From the NCBI GenBank assembly GCA_963576475.1, contig OY754980.1, positions 3,005,306-3,069,305 of the forward strand: a DNA stretch of 64,000 nt, read 5' to 3'. Source of the DNA: Molanna angustata. Its lineage: Eukaryota > Arthropoda > Insecta > Trichoptera > Molannidae. Position numbers and translations under genes: made by a program. Positions 10,729-22,059 of this stretch are shown here, piece after piece (within the stretch, counting starts at the first letter, position 1; each line of letters begins with the position of its first letter). Below the pieces are notes generated by a model. The model saw only the letters and a list, made by a program, of their open reading frames with translations, was not told the origin of the DNA and did not search any database.

Positions 10729-11249
10729 ACAACAACATGGCGACGCACCGCGCTGTCAGATTTCCTAGGATGTACACCTATTTTTGAAACCTAAACCTAC
10801 AAAACTTTGGTAAAAATAGGTTGGTTAGGTTTGTTTATAGTTATAATTGCGACTGGCGTGAGCCAGTTGCATTATATATTTAAAAAAAGTAACTATAATA
10901 TTAAAATAAAATAACAAATTGGTGTGAATACTAGATAAACGTAAACTGGTGTACAAACTAGACTATCCCGCGCTGTCAAACATCAGTTATTACAAATGTG
11001 CAAACATACGTACCCAAGTAATAATAGTCTTCATCGAATATATTTTACTGGCAACAAATATGTCAAAGGAGGCAACATAATGACACAAAAATATATTAAA
11101 TTCGGTTAATTGGTTTTCCAACAAATGTTAGTTCGAATAATTTGCTTTCGGACAATTGTCATTCTGATAACTGATTTTCGAAAAATTGTTATTCGTACAA
11201 TTGCGCATTCGAACAATTGTGTTTCGAAGAATTTTCATGTAATCATATA

Positions 11250-11470
11250 CCTACACTCACAATCAAAATGAGCACTTGCGTGGCCATACCCTGAAGTTGA
11301 ATAGAAGTGTGTTTACTCAGAATCCACATTAACACTTCCTAAATAATAAAGTGGTGTATGTTTGGAACAGGCTGCCTCAGGATCTGGTTGTTGCTGAGAG
11401 TGTCAACTCCTTTAAGTACGGACTAGATGTATTACAGTGACACTGTGGATTCATTTAAGCACATCAGCTT
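11250..11470 (+). pseudogene. CR1-like LINE tail, downstream piece
   Basis: The plus frame reads NEHLRGHTLKLNRSVFTQN, a stop, then FLNNKVVYVWNRLPQDLVV and SVNSFKYGLDVL. This is the RGH..KL ... F.NRV...WN.LP...V.A.S.N.FK..LD ending of CR1-like LINEs and follows directly in family terms on the piece at 10598-10728. One in-frame TAA is present. Confidence 0.85.
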
Positions 11471-11479
11471 TATGCTGAC

Positions 11480-12525
11480 TGCTTGTAACGTCAATAATAA
11501 TAACATATTTTTCGTGTCATAACCTTATAGCAAAGATTGTTTTGTACATTTAACATTTACTGTGGTTGTTGGAAGAGGTTACCGTTCTGCAAAAAGCCCG
11601 CCAGTGTACAAATCATATAGGTATACAAGAAGTTACAAATAAAGTTATATTGTATTAAACTGTTTGTTTTGCAAATATAAATAAATAAATAAACTGTTCC
11701 GCACACACGGAGACGCACGGTCACTCTATTTATACATTCATAGCATATACGTAATTTATCAATGGGCTAAATCCCCCATTCACAAAAAATGTATAGTTTT
11801 CATAATAATGTTGAACCCAAGGTGCGAAATGTTGGGCAAATTTGTTTTGCCGCTGTACAAAATGCTTTATGTTTGATGTAATTAAAATTGTATAATATTT
11901 TTTTCCTCTTTTTCTTCCCCGCGTATGAGTGTGAGTGAGTGAGTGAATGTAGGTGAAAAGAAATGGGACGGATATTTGTACAAATATTTATTTTTGGCCC
12001 TTTCACTGTTCCGTGTTTATGTAACTTTTGTGTGTGTACAGTTCATACAATTCTGTGTGCTCAGTGTACACTCTGCACACAATTCTGTGTGCGCTGCTTT
12101 ACACCGACAAGTACCGCGCATAATTTGCGAGAAATTACATTCGCGGGCATAAATATAGTTATGTATAATAAACACTTACCTCGAATTTACTATAGTGGAA
12201 ATTGTTTAATTTTTTAAACTGAATTCGGAATAATTCCATCACTCCCTGTCCCTTGAAGTTAATGTAACAGAGTTTTAGACAATTCGTTAACGAGGTTATA
12301 TAGACGAGTAACTGGTGAATAAAAATGAGCTTCTCCGGCAACTAACAGGTCTTAAAAATTTAAATTAATAAGCTTTTATAGCATTTGTTTTGAAAACTTA
12401 TGAAAGAATCTAATTATCATTCTATTAATTTTTCAAAAAAAAATATTTTATATTTATCTATAATCTCCACAATTATTATTTTTATTAAACTATTTTTTGA
12501 ACTTATACTATTATGTCAAATATTA
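11480..12525. other. No gene seen; unique-looking spacer
   Basis: It contains an AAATA tetranucleotide run near 11680 and a stretch at 11990-12130 with repeated CTGTGTGC / ACTCTGCACAC motifs. Short overlapping ORFs at 11943-12217 lack family features. No recognised element. Confidence 0.45.
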
Positions 12526-12529
12526 AATT

Positions 12530-12645
12530 AACACCCACCCAATAAAAACTAAAACCACAATTGAATACTGTGTCTCCACCGGGAATCGAACCCGGGACAT
12601 TTCGCTCAGGAATTTAATATCTATCCAACTAACAAAAATGATCTT
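12530..12645 (-). repeat. SINE2, tRNA-derived SINE (minus copy, partial)
   Basis: On the minus strand a B box (GGGTTCGATTCCCGGTGGAG) is followed by a short body and a 3' end TTATTGGGTGGGTG. The copy at 24255-24425 has the same B box and tail plus an intact A box. Here the A-box half is degraded. Confidence 0.65.
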
Positions 12646-12719
12646 CCTGCCCTCTTTGATACCCCACATCTTATTAGTTGTTTAATATTATTTATCAGAA
12701 AAATAAATAATAGATACAT

Positions 12720-12835
12720 AGTTTTGTGGCAGAGCGGCAAGAACGCTGAATTAGTATTCCAGTAGATGCGGAATCAAATCTTGGCTCGACGGATTTCATT
12801 CAGCGATATCACAGTCATTTGCTAAGTTTATGGAA
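12720..12835 (+). repeat. SINE1 copy, diverged
   Basis: The A-box region TGGCAGAGCGG, an anticodon-arm-like TTAGTATTCCAG and the tail GGCTCGACGGATTTCATTCAG match SINE1 heads at 24.5 and 52.8 kb. The B box is degraded (AATCAAATC). Confidence 0.6.
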
Positions 12836-13039
12836 GATTATGCGGATGTATTATTTATTTAATTGTTTATTTAAAGTTACTAATTAATTTATTTATTTAT
12901 TATATTATATGAATTAGTTTATTTATTAATATTATATTTATGAATAAATATATTATGTTTATTTTAATTTATTTATTTATATTTTTTATATTAAATAATT
13001 TATTTATGTATTTATTTAATTTTATATTTATTTATTTTT

Positions 13040-13070
<31 letters not shown>

Positions 13071-13110
13071 CCTATTTATTAATTTTTCATTTATTTATTT
13101 ATTTATTTGA
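12836..13110. repeat. TTTA-rich simple repeat
   Basis: Almost entirely ATTTATTTATTT-type sequence; no gene. Confidence 0.9.
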
Positions 13111-13205
13111 CTGACATTTAATCGACCGGCTTTTTATCGACCGATATTTTGTCGAACGACGTTTTATCGGCCGACATTTTATCGACCGACATTTTTTTGA
13201 CCAAG
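13111..13205. repeat. 15-bp tandem repeat (about six units)
   Basis: Units of the form GACCGACATTTTATC repeat with period 15: GACCGGCTTTTTATC, GACCGATATTTTGTC, GAACGACGTTTTATC, GGCCGACATTTTATC, GACCGACATTTTTTT. The style resembles the outer TTCG arrays of the foldback element but the unit differs. Confidence 0.8.
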
Positions 13206-13411
13206 ATTTTTGTCCACGTTTTTTCTACTGCTCCTTATTTCTGAAAAATTGAAATGTGAGATGTCTATGTACTTATAATACAAGTATTTATATAAAAATA
13301 ATGAATATGTCCTTTTAAAAATTATAACAGACAGTCATAAATGCTTGTATGAAATTGTATTCACGAATGTGTAGAAACGATTAGACAGTTCCATATGTTG
13401 GATATATAGAG

Positions 13412-14377
13412 GGTGTTACCCGGCAATTAGTGGTAGGTTTTTCGCGGCACGACGACGCTATTCTGCAATAAATAACGCTGGTTATAACATTTAAACGCGT
13501 GGCTTGTTTAGGCATTACGTACAATAACGACACGCATTCTAACATTGGGGGTTTAATGCTTCGTCTGCACCCCTCACATTATGTTTCTCAAACTTTTTCT
13601 ACCCTTCACTATTATGGAATTTATTATTTTTACTTCAGTTTCCCAACAAGTAGGTATCATATTCACTTATAACATGGAAACTACAAACTGTCCGCCAGCA
13701 AACTCCAAGAAGCAGAATGAAAAATGGAAAAGAAATTAAAAGTTTGACCATATGGATTGCAATCCGGAAAACCGGATCCGGCATCCGTCAGATTCGACAT
13801 CATCTAATGTTTACCGGATCCGGCATCTGGCAGATCCGACGTCATCTAATGCCTACCGGATCTGACATCTTCAAACGTCTACCGGATTCGGCATCCAGTA
13901 GATCCGACATCATCTAAGGTCTATCGGTTCCGGCATCCGGCAGATCCGACATCACCTAACGTCTACTGGATCCAGCATTGATTTAAAAAAATACACGAAA
14001 GCAATTTAAAAAGGACTTTTTCCATTGGTTATATTTGTGAAGTCAACACTAGGTATTCTTTCCTACGATTCATTTTTCAAAATATTTATAATTATATCCT
14101 GCGCATCCTGCATAAGCGACCAGCTTTGAAAAGCAAGAATTGCTCGAGGATTAATTGTAAATAAATCTCTATTCTGTTGGGGATTGTTCCAAGAACGCCC
14201 ACACGGAATCATAACGACTATGTTGACTAGGTTAACAATATGATAATTTTTAATTACTCGATCTTCATTACAATTACTGTTTTATTACAGTTTGAGAATC
14301 GTATGTTGCTCAATACTTATCCGTTGTAATGTTTGATATGACATTCTCCCTTCAATGATTGTCGGGACACCCTGTAT
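13412..14377. mobile_element. Candidate TIR element carrying a minisatellite
   Basis: The left side AGAGGGTGTTACCCGGCAAT and the right side ATTGTCGGGACACCCTGTAT are imperfect inverted copies, reminiscent of the AGGGTGT ends of several DNA transposon groups. No transposase lies between. The assignment is tentative because only about 15 bp pair well. Confidence 0.3.
13774..13978 (+). repeat. 42-bp minisatellite
   Basis: Four full and two partial units of period 42 are seen, each carrying CCGGATCCGGCAT, CAGATCCGACATCATCTAA and a variable GTCTA join. One unit has lost 16 bp. Because 42 is divisible by three the array stays open as a short ORF (13717-13917), but no protein family is recognised. 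Confidence 0.85.
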
Positions 14378-14587
14378 TCTACGCTTTAGTACTGAACATT
14401 ATCTTTTCACCCCGTATTAACCATATACCTACCTATTATTTCATGAATTAATATTATTTATTCATACATTGTTCATTTATGTTGTTCAATTCAATAGGAA
14501 AAAAGGGTCTGAGCTGTGGCCCAAACCTGTTACATATGTTAATTTAATTTAATCAGGATAAAGATAGATGGAAATAATTGTGACTTT

Positions 14588-14742
14588 TTTCTCCATCACC
14601 ACCGTTTTCACTATGAAGCATGATAACAACCCCTTGCAGAACTTCGAAAGAACTCAAGAAGAGTTCAGCGAGAAGTCATAAACCTTGTACACTGCACATT
14701 GAAATGCCAAAGAGAACTATCAGTAAGGAAACACGAGGTATA
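14588..14742 (+). repeat. Family G repeat, copy 1
   Basis: Blocks CCATCACCACCGTTTTC, AACCCCTTGCAGAAC, GAAAGAACTCAAGAAGAG and GAAATGCCAAAGAGA match 61900-62055. Non-coding, class unknown. Confidence 0.5.
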
Positions 14743-14766
14743 GGTAATTGAAATTACTGGTGCATG

Positions 14767-14825
14767 GGTTATTTTATTAATTTCAATTCATTCTTGAAAA
14801 AATAATTGAAATTAATAAAATAACC
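14767..14825. repeat. Perfect 22-bp stem hairpin
   Basis: GGTTATTTTATTAATTTCAA (14767 on) pairs with its complement ending at 14825 across a 15-nt loop. It looks like a tiny foldback remnant; it is not a bacterial-type terminator. Confidence 0.75.
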
Positions 14826-15054
14826 TAAGTATGTGTTTGTCTTCTTTATAGATAGAATCTACAAAGAAAACAAACACAAAGGGTTGGATATATTGACAAA
14901 AAGATAACAAGAAAAAAAGAGTTTGAGAATATTCAACGGCATATCTTGTTCATGGGATTTTAATGATTTTGTGTTTTAAGTACCCATTGGAATATTAGAA
15001 ATCTTATTAGATCATATGATAAATACTTTGTCTAGAATGTAACCCAAAAACACC

Positions 15055-15315
15055 TGATGATATACACAATGAGATAGTTTGGTCACATAAGAAAAATAAA
15101 TGAAGAACGCCCGACGAAAAAATATACATAGCCAACAAGAACGAAACAAGAGGTTGAAGTCATCAAAAAAAAAATGGTAAAACCATTTGAAAGACATCGC
15201 GAAAGAGGGAAATGTAAGAAACTCGAACTAGAGATGAACGTGTGAGGATGAATATGGATGATTGTCAAGATAAAACATAGCTTTCAGATCTTCCTGCCTA
15301 CATCATAAGGAATAT
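15055..15315 (+). pseudogene. LINE C-terminal remnant, heavily mutated
   Basis: With stops and shifts the plus strand reads FGHIRKINEERPTKKYIA, later a REM..TRTRDE region and a CQDK..H.AFRSSCLH-like end. It is homologous to the FGH..RMNEERLTKKIY tails at 28.5 and 33.7 kb, and an adenine-rich slippage site adds frameshifts. Confidence 0.6.
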
Positions 15316-15422
15316 TAACAAAAGCAAATAGATCCAAGATCAAAGAGAAAGAAAACAAATGGAACACAGGTTTAGGAAAAGTAATGCTCAGCAGAAAAAT
15401 GTCGAAAGAGTTTATCATCTGT

Positions 15423-15698
15423 CTACAATCGCCCTTCAGCTGACATAACATGCCCCCTGCTGATAAATTCCCTCATATTAAATCTGCGTTCAAGGATCTC
15501 CCGTAGTTTAGCTCTGCGTGAAGTATTGTTGAAACACAATGAACCACGCGCAATGTGAGGACGATGGACAGGTTGTTTCAAGTGATCCATTGTTTTAGGA
15601 ACACCAAATAGGCAGACTTCTAGGTGCATATTTTCATCAACGGAATAAAGATATTTGAAAATAATACGTAGACAAATATTGTAAGCAATTGATAACAA
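15423..15698 (-). CDS. 91-codon ORF, possibly transposon-derived
   Basis: The ORF contains a basic, arginine-rich C-terminal half (SRRAKLREILERRFNMREF, ending in HVMSAEGRL) with no assigned domain. The arginine-rich tail and the surroundings suggest a fragment of a mobile-element protein. No signal peptide or membrane segment is evident. It could equally be a chance ORF. Confidence 0.2.
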   Translation of the reverse strand: MLSIAYNICLRIIFKYLYSVDENMHLEVCLFGVPKTMDHLKQPVHRPHIARGSLCFNNTSRRAKLREILERRFNMREFISRGHVMSAEGRL

Positions 15699-15699
15699 T

Positions 15700-17140
15700 A
15701 ATAGTACCTAGAGTTAATTTTATCTATAAAATAGTGATTTGTGATAAGTAAGGCTAGCAACAAGTAAATTTGGATAAAAATGTGAAATTAGATATTTACA
15801 TAGTATTTAAACTATAGATAGTTGTTTTCATTGTTTATACAAATGTGAGTAATATCTTGGGACTATGCATATTTACATATTAACAAAAATGCATTAAAAA
15901 AGTTGTTCAACGAACGCTTCAGTTTCTTATAAGAAAAACCTCTATTGAAATTAAGTACGATAAGTACGATGTTTAAATATGATTTTGTAAAATCTTTAAA
16001 TTATTTATGATATATTATTACGCACAAGACATTAATGATTTTTTTATAAAGCAAATATCTTAAAATCAATCACTTCTTTGGTTGTTTAAATGTCAAAATG
16101 GAATCAAATAAAATTCACCATTAAAATTAATCATTTAAATTATTAATTTAAATATTTTAATCGGAAAGCGTTACGACCAAAATATAACGTCTGGTTGTTT
16201 AAGAATTTAAGAAAAGGGACCTATTTGAGAACCCTGCGGAGCACCCAGATATGACATTAAAATCGTTTTACACGGGACAGAATGTAATAGTTACTTATCC
16301 AACAAAACATTCATAGGTATCATATCCTCTGATGTAGTGTGTGCTCTTTTTTGAGTACAGCATAAACGCGTTACCCAAAAAGATAATGAAAATAAATAAT
16401 ATGTGTTTTAACCTACGAACGAGTATTAGTTGTTTCGCTGTTCTGGAGGAGTGAGGATTAGATTTAACGTAAAAATAAACGAGGTTCAGTGTTTCCCAGA
16501 TAACCGTCGTTGTGGATGTTTGCTCAGGAGGAGAATTATGACCGTCATAAAACACGTGAGATACGACCGTGGCCCGTGGGATGGAACTACAAAATGGGCA
16601 TTTCCCAAAACGCTGTTGGCCCCAAACCTATACGTCAACCGTGTATACCCATTGCCTCTTTGTTCGGGTCAGTCCCGCGATATGTGCTTAGCAGTTTTGT
16701 TTAATTTTGACTTTTTTGTTTGCGATTGCAACGAAAACAAACTACATATTCGGAAATCTTTGAGAAATTATTGAAAAACAAACTTGTCATTTGATATAAT
16801 TTATTCTCAGTTTGTTTAGCCAACTGAAATACCTTTTATTCTTCTTCTTCATTTTTAAAGATCTTTAGATTTGTTTAAGGATCGGTTTCATGCAATACAT
16901 ATTCTCGAGTAGTCTTGGATATCAAATATTACTCATCAAACTGATCAAATCAGTTAAAAAGCATCTTGTAAAATTTTATCAATTGAGTTTTTATTGTACG
17001 ACAAATATCTGATTTGATATGTATCTCTTTGCCTTTTTTCTATCAAAAATGTATTGTTTCTTGTTTCATTTCTCTGGAGATGGTAAAAAATACATGTCTT
17101 CACTTTGTCGGAACAAAAAAAAAAGTTTAGTTATAAAGAT
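15700..17140. other. No confident gene; one unassigned ORF
   Basis: The region is AT-rich except 16440-16690, where a 114-codon plus-strand ORF (16430-16774) runs through a GC-richer stretch (GACCGTGGCCCGTGGGATGG). The peptide has several cysteines (CGC, CDC) but no motif I can assign. An old element or a chance ORF are both possible. Confidence 0.35.
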
Positions 17141-17149
17141 TTAATCTTG

Positions 17150-17400
17150 GAGATTGGTTGGCAGCAAAGCGATGCATTTCGTCCTCTACTCAGTTTTCAG
17201 CAAACCTTTTCTACTCAGATGATCCCGGCGAGGACGCCTTCTCCCAGTTGATCCCACTACCATTCCCTTCAATATGTGTAGATCATCGTGTTGCAACAAA
17301 TTAATGGCCTATCATGGGCCTGGCTTCTTCGACTCTGTTGAGAACCTCATCATTTGTAATGCGAGTTTTCGTCTGTAGGATCACATTTCATAGAAATATT
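17150..17400 (-). pseudogene. RTE-like LINE C-terminal remnant
   Basis: The minus strand reads ILKGMVVGSTGRRRPRRDHL, matching the I..GK..G.RG.GR....WL segment of RTE-like tails. Upstream is an R.T.....NEEVLNRVE-like stretch (complement of ACTCTGTTGAGAACCTCATC). Frames are broken. Confidence 0.5.
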
Positions 17401-17802
17401 ATTTTGCATGATCTGCAAACGCGCCACATTAAATTTATTTTATTGTGTTTTCAAAGGAATATTATACGAAGAGTAAATAATCTCATCGGCTAGATATACA
17501 TGTTTTTAGTTTAATAGCATTATAAGTATTATTGTTATTGTCTGAGTTTAATGGTGGCGTAATCTTTTATAAAGGTAAATTATCAGTAATGTTGCTAGTA
17601 ATATAATGTTTCCCTATTACACTAACGATATAAATATTGCAGTAAAACCAACCCCTATTAGGATAGGGTGTCATAGCTAAAACAACCAAATGGCATTTTC
17701 GTAAATCCTTAAGCCATAACGACACGATAATTATATCTAACCATTATTAGGGTTGTCAAAATATAAACGAAATTATTCCACTACTTTGTAAAACAACGAT
17801 AT

Positions 17803-17900
17803 TCTACGAACGATCATTTTGCACATATTAACACTTCTACGAACGATCATTTTGCACATTATTAACACTTCTACGAACGATCATTTTGCACAAATTAATA
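17803..17900 (+). repeat. 34-bp tandem repeat, three units
   Basis: CTACGAACGATCATTTTGCA starts at 17803, 17837 and 17871, giving period 34. The units are nearly identical. Confidence 0.9.
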
Positions 17901-19525
17901 TTATTTACAGGCAGACCATACGTTGCCCACGGCGTTATTCTTTCACATTAAGTTTTTCTTACTCAACAGTAAATCTATGTACACAGAAAAGAAAATCTTA
18001 TACAGGTACTTTTCGGAATTGTTGTTTTATTCAAAATAAAATTTCGAAACATAATGAGTACCAACTTTATAATATGAAGTTTAAATATCTGCTATGGTTC
18101 TTTATTGGAAAAAAACATACACATACTACCTATATTTTTGTTATTTATTAGTGATTTTTTTTTTATAATCTAAAAAACCTAAAAACGTGTACACAAGTTC
18201 AGCCTCCCATAAACACTAATACAAAATTTAAGTTCTTAGGTGTCATAGTTTTGTCTCTACAGCGGGTATAGATAAACATACATTTGTACACTTCAAAGCG
18301 GTCAAACAGACACTTGTCTTTATTACTTAGATCATTCACTATGAATGAGCTATTTTATAGACTTTTTTAAAGTAGCTGCTTCTTCTTCAGCACAAATGAC
18401 AGCGTGTTTAAAACGTTCGACATAATTATTAACCTTTGATAAATAGTACAAATCAATCAAGTTTATTTCAAGTCACTGATTTTAAAGTCAAGTGAGGACA
18501 TTTAACATTAATAATAGGTATTAATAAAAATAAATTCACAAAAGATAAGAACTTGATATGAACATAATATTAAGTTGTTATATGATTAAAAATAATCGGT
18601 CAATGACGCAGTTTAATAGTTTTAACCTTAAAATCAATGAACTTTAAGGTAGTTACATGATAAAAATGACTCATAGACTTCCCAAAAAATAGATCAATCA
18701 ATGCAAGAAGTATTTTTTGTCACAGGCATTAATTAACTTAATAAAGGATACCTATTTATTATTATTCCGTGGTGATAAATACGCCCTTCTACAACTTAGA
18801 GTGTATGGAAAGATAGAGGAAAGTGGCTTGAAAATCTCGGACAGTGTTTCGAGATTCGGCTCTCCTTATTTTTCTTTTCCACTACTCTCTATCTTCTGCC
18901 ATCGTCTCATCCAATTATGCTTTTCTCAACGCTTTCTCCATACCACTTCACCTTGTGGTTCTGAGTCGACCTCTACCTGAATGATCTTAGACTCCGTTAT
19001 CTTTTCGTCACTAGAACTACATTCTACATACCTACTCCAAAGCTACCATTGCTGCTCTGGTTTCTTGCTTTGTTCAGCCTTGTCAACCTCCAGGCCACTA
19101 AAACATCTTCATCTCATTGGTGTGGAGTTTTTCATCGTGTACGTTCTTTTTAACTAAATATCTATATCAAAATAATATTATTTACTATACAAAAAATGGT
19201 GACCCTGATACATAATAATATAAGATAAAATACAGAGCCGGACTGTAAAGTTAATTAAGGGCGTGTTTATCTCCCCATAGCAGGCGTTTTATTTATATAC
19301 TCTCCGGTAAGTTGAGGTTTCAGGCATCCTGGTTATGCAGTCTATTACATACTTACCAACTTCCTGAAGTAGAATATAAGATGCACCTAAAACATGGGTT
19401 GAATACATTAATTTTATGGATTAGGCAAAAAGTATTACCATTTTTTTGTGAAATTTCGGTCGTTCAAATTTCAAAGCCCATCTTTGCGGTTACCATTTGC
19501 AATTTGATTTTGGGATATTAATTGT
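17901..19525. other. No gene seen
   Basis: AT-rich spacer. The minus strand at about 18880-18985 faintly recalls a LINE tail (KVKWYGE, complement of TCTCCATACCACTTCACC) but not well enough to call. Confidence 0.4.
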
Positions 19526-19529
19526 GATA

Positions 19530-19860
19530 TTCTATGGTCTTCTTATCTCTCCTTGACCTCATGACTGAGGATGGCAGCTAAACTCAATCACTCGACGAAT
19601 GTTCCCCCTCCATGTAGGACAATCAAAGGGCTTCGGTGATTTAAGATTTTAAAGCGGATTTAACTCACATAAACATATTCTGTGGGATTGTTGTCACCCA
19701 ATGGTGTCCTCTTATAGATCGGAGCTCCTCGTTGCTCTTCGTGGGCCTCTTCAAGGTCTCATTGGTCATGCGGATTTTGTGATCTCGCAGAACAATTTTA
19801 AAGCCATCAAGAAGTTCTGTCATAGTTATGGTGCCTAACTATTGGTTGATTCCCATTAAG
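19530..19860 (-). repeat. Probable LINE-derived repeat
   Basis: GTCTTCTTATCTCTCCTTGACC and CTCATGACTGAGGATGGCAGC followed by CGAATGTTCCCCCTCCATG resemble an abundant insect LINE tail. The minus frame gives fragments such as GFKIVLRDHKIRMTNETL. No second copy in the window confirms it. Confidence 0.35.
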
Positions 19861-20280
19861 TTTATTTTTTTAAAGAGATCATAGTCACACCTTTAATGCT
19901 TTACATTTAAAAATATCTGAAGTCGATGACAGTCCACAAGTGTGAATCTTTTATTTACATTCGTCGATTGTTCTTTTTGCACATATGGTGCCGAGATTAC
20001 CTCCATTTCGAAATTAAGAGGGCGTCTGCTGTTGAATGAATGAATGAATGAATAGTATATTTCCAACATTATAGATAAATTTTTACAAAGGAACAAAAAT
20101 ACAATTTTATTTTTTTAGTTTCTACCTAATTACAATTTTACAATTATTTTTTTTTCCACACATTGGAAATTTTACTGCCTCGCTAGACATAGTCTGTTCT
20201 GAGGCAGTACTAGTTTTGAATTGCTAAGGCTTATATATGATTTCATATGATTTCTTTTCTTTTTTCTTTACATACTCCAT

Positions 20281-20926
20281 TCACTTAGAACATTGACAAC
20301 CAGGATAAAAAAACTCTAAAACCTCTATCTCAAAAAATCTAAGAGTACCTACCGAGGTAGATCCTTCTCTTCCAATCTGCTTCAGCCAACGAGTAACGAG
20401 GTCTCTGAAATTTTTCCCATCATGCGATATGTTTTGTTCAATATCCATCATTATTTTATTATAAAGTCTTGGTGCCAAAAAACTATATTGACGCTGCGCA
20501 TGTGTCGTTCTTGGTTGTGGCGGTCTTAGCTGATGTCTGTTTCTAGTGCCATGTATCAATATATAGTCCGGTTGGAACTCAGCAGTGTGTTTTTATGCAA
20601 ATGAGACAGTATCAGTCTCATATAGAGCCGTCTAACATCCAAAAATCCACTGTCTATATATATTTGTTCTGTGGGGTATCTTTTAGGCCTTCTGTGCATT
20701 ACCTTTATTATTGATTTTTGTGTTCTTTCAATCGGAGCAAGTTAGTAGCGTTTTGCCATCCCTCCCCAGCCTATTATTCCATACTCTAGACTACTTTGTA
20801 CCATGGCATAGTAAATAATTTCAAGAGTTTTAATATCAAAAATGTCTCGTAATATTTTGAACATATATATCATTTTTCTGCATTTTTTAGTGAGATTTTC
20901 TATGTGGACCTGCCATCGCAAATGTC

Positions 20927-20945
<19 letters not shown>
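20281..20945 (-). pseudogene. Jockey/CR1-like LINE RT C-terminal remnant
   Basis: The minus strand reads HLRWQVHIENLTKKCRKMIY, then MVQSSLEYGIIGWGG, PKRYPTEQIYIDSGFLDV, LYMRLILSHLHKN and finally QRQYSFLAPRLYNKIM. This is the L.W..HI...KK..K......L.....K.IY.A.VQS.LEYGI..WGG tail of jockey/CR1-like LINEs, followed by the PR.YN ending. Stops and frameshifts interrupt it. A second copy of the last 500 bp is at 50.75-51.25 kb. Confidence 0.85.

Positions 20946-20962
<17 letters not shown>
20930..20962. repeat. (TA)n microsatellite
   Basis: About 14 TA units at the 5' edge of the LINE remnant. Confidence 0.9.
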
Positions 20963-20989
20963 CAGGTATTTATACTCAGATGTTAGCGT

Positions 20990-21215
20990 ACCTATTTTTC
21001 AATTTGATATTCCATCTTTAACTTAAGGAACCATTTTGAAAAAAATAACTTGAATAGTTTGGATATTAAAATATTTCTTAACTTTTTTAATTTTGCTTTG
21101 TAAGTATATATTCTTATAGTTATAGTATATATTCTATTAGTTATAGTATAATAATTTTCATACCTCGATTTTTGACATTCATCTTATATTTCTAATAAAC
21201 TATAAGGCGTAATGC
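20990..21215 (+). repeat. Repeat block X
   Basis: TTTCAATTTGATATTCCAT, GAAAAAAATAACTTGAATAG and CTATAAGGCGTAATGC match 54705-54930. Here the block lies upstream of family D, whereas at 54 kb it lies downstream. Confidence 0.55.
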
Positions 21216-21249
21216 AATATATATTTTATAAACAAATTAATTGCAAACG

Positions 21250-21600
21250 ACTTCCAGATTGAAGAGTTTGATATTTTTTTCACGTGAGTTCCATCATCAG
21301 AAGTAGATGAAATTTATATGTGTTCATTTCCGAAGCATACCCTTTCATTAAAAAGGAAATAATTAAAATCGGACAATGCTGTGAAGAGTTCTTATCGCTG
21401 AAGTTCACATTGAAGAATTTGATGATTTTGTCATAGATCCCATCATCAGATCTCAACCAAATTGAAATGGTATCGATCGGAAGATATCCTCATTCTAATG
21501 AAAGAAGAGTAATCGAAATCAGACAACGTGGTAAGGAACAAACGTACATAAAAAAATCAAGTCGAGTTGATAACATTTCCGTTTTAGGAAATCGATAAAA
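21250..21600 (+). repeat. Family D repeat (two half-units)
   Basis: The unit GAAGAATTTGATGATTTT, ATGGATCCCATCATCAGAT, CCAAATTGAAATGG, CGATCGGAAGATATCC occurs twice in tandem, and related copies lie at 36.5, 54.5 and 60.0 kb. It ends with the ACGTACATAAAAAAATCAAG block seen at 54.6 kb. Confidence 0.6.
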
Positions 21601-21639
21601 AAGAGTGATATCGATAATATTATAATGACAGAGTGAGAG

Positions 21640-21705
21640 AAGAAATCGAGGTTTTTGGCGTTCGGTTCTCTCTGCATACATCGTAATGGTATGGTTGCAT
21701 GTATG
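21640..21705 (+). repeat. LINE 3'-tail scrap
   Basis: GCGTTCGGTTCTCTCTGC and ATGGTATGGTTGCATGTATG match the last codons and 3' end of the 33.7-34.08 kb LINE remnant. Confidence 0.6.
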
Positions 21706-21707
21706 TA

Positions 21708-22048
21708 CCGTAGATTTTTATTATAATATACTAGATGTCGTAGTTAGCAAATTTTGTAGTCATTTTTCCGGGGAATTTTTGACGTTTTGGTTCCAGACAA
21801 CATCGTTTTTTCTATAGAGAATAACGACTAATGTGAATTGTTTTCGTATTTATTTGTCTAAAAAACATTTTAATTATTAAGGTTTAGAGAACAGTTACAT
21901 ATCTAGGATGTGTTGAAATGTAAGGAAAACTGAAATATGTTGCCAACCAAAACGTCAAACGCGCGATATTCCATGACTCACTTTTTGCACGGAGCACTAC
22001 ATCTAGTATATTATAATAAAAATCTATGATTATAATAAAAATCTATGG
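21708..22048. mobile_element. MITE B, longer copy (about 340 bp)
   Basis: The ends CCGTAGATTTTTATTATAAT and the complement of AATAAAAATCTATGG are inverted repeats continuing for about 30 bp (ATATACTAGATGT). The right terminus is tandemly duplicated (TATAATAAAAATCTATG twice). There is no transposase. The nested 131-bp copy at 10275 is an internal-deletion relative. Confidence 0.75.
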
Positions 22049-22059
22049 TGTGTACCTAC

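Larger units (their letters stand above)
9757..11245. mobile_element. Foldback element with 515-bp inverted arms
   Basis: Arms 9757-10270 and 10731-11245 are near-identical inverted copies. Their outer ends are arrays of a degenerate TTCGAA..AATTG motif (for example TTCGAAACACAATTGTTCG), and their inner parts contain CTCACGCCAGTCGC and GACAGCGCGGTGCGTCGCC. The core (10271-10730) holds another TTCGAA-type array (10446-10583), a MITE and a LINE fragment. No transposase is seen. The TTCG array at 10446-10583, read on the minus strand, starts AAAATTATTCGAAAAAC, matching the outer end of each arm. A full element of about 0.84 kb is therefore probably arranged as core plus right arm, with the left arm as a second partial copy. 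Confidence 0.8.

Noticed and set aside
9757..11245. LTR retrotransposon reading of the long repeats
   Set aside because: The repeats are inverted rather than direct and no gag/pol or primer-binding site is present.
16430..16774. 114-codon ORF as a host gene
   Set aside because: No domain, no splice context and no codon pattern supports it; it is kept only as unassigned.
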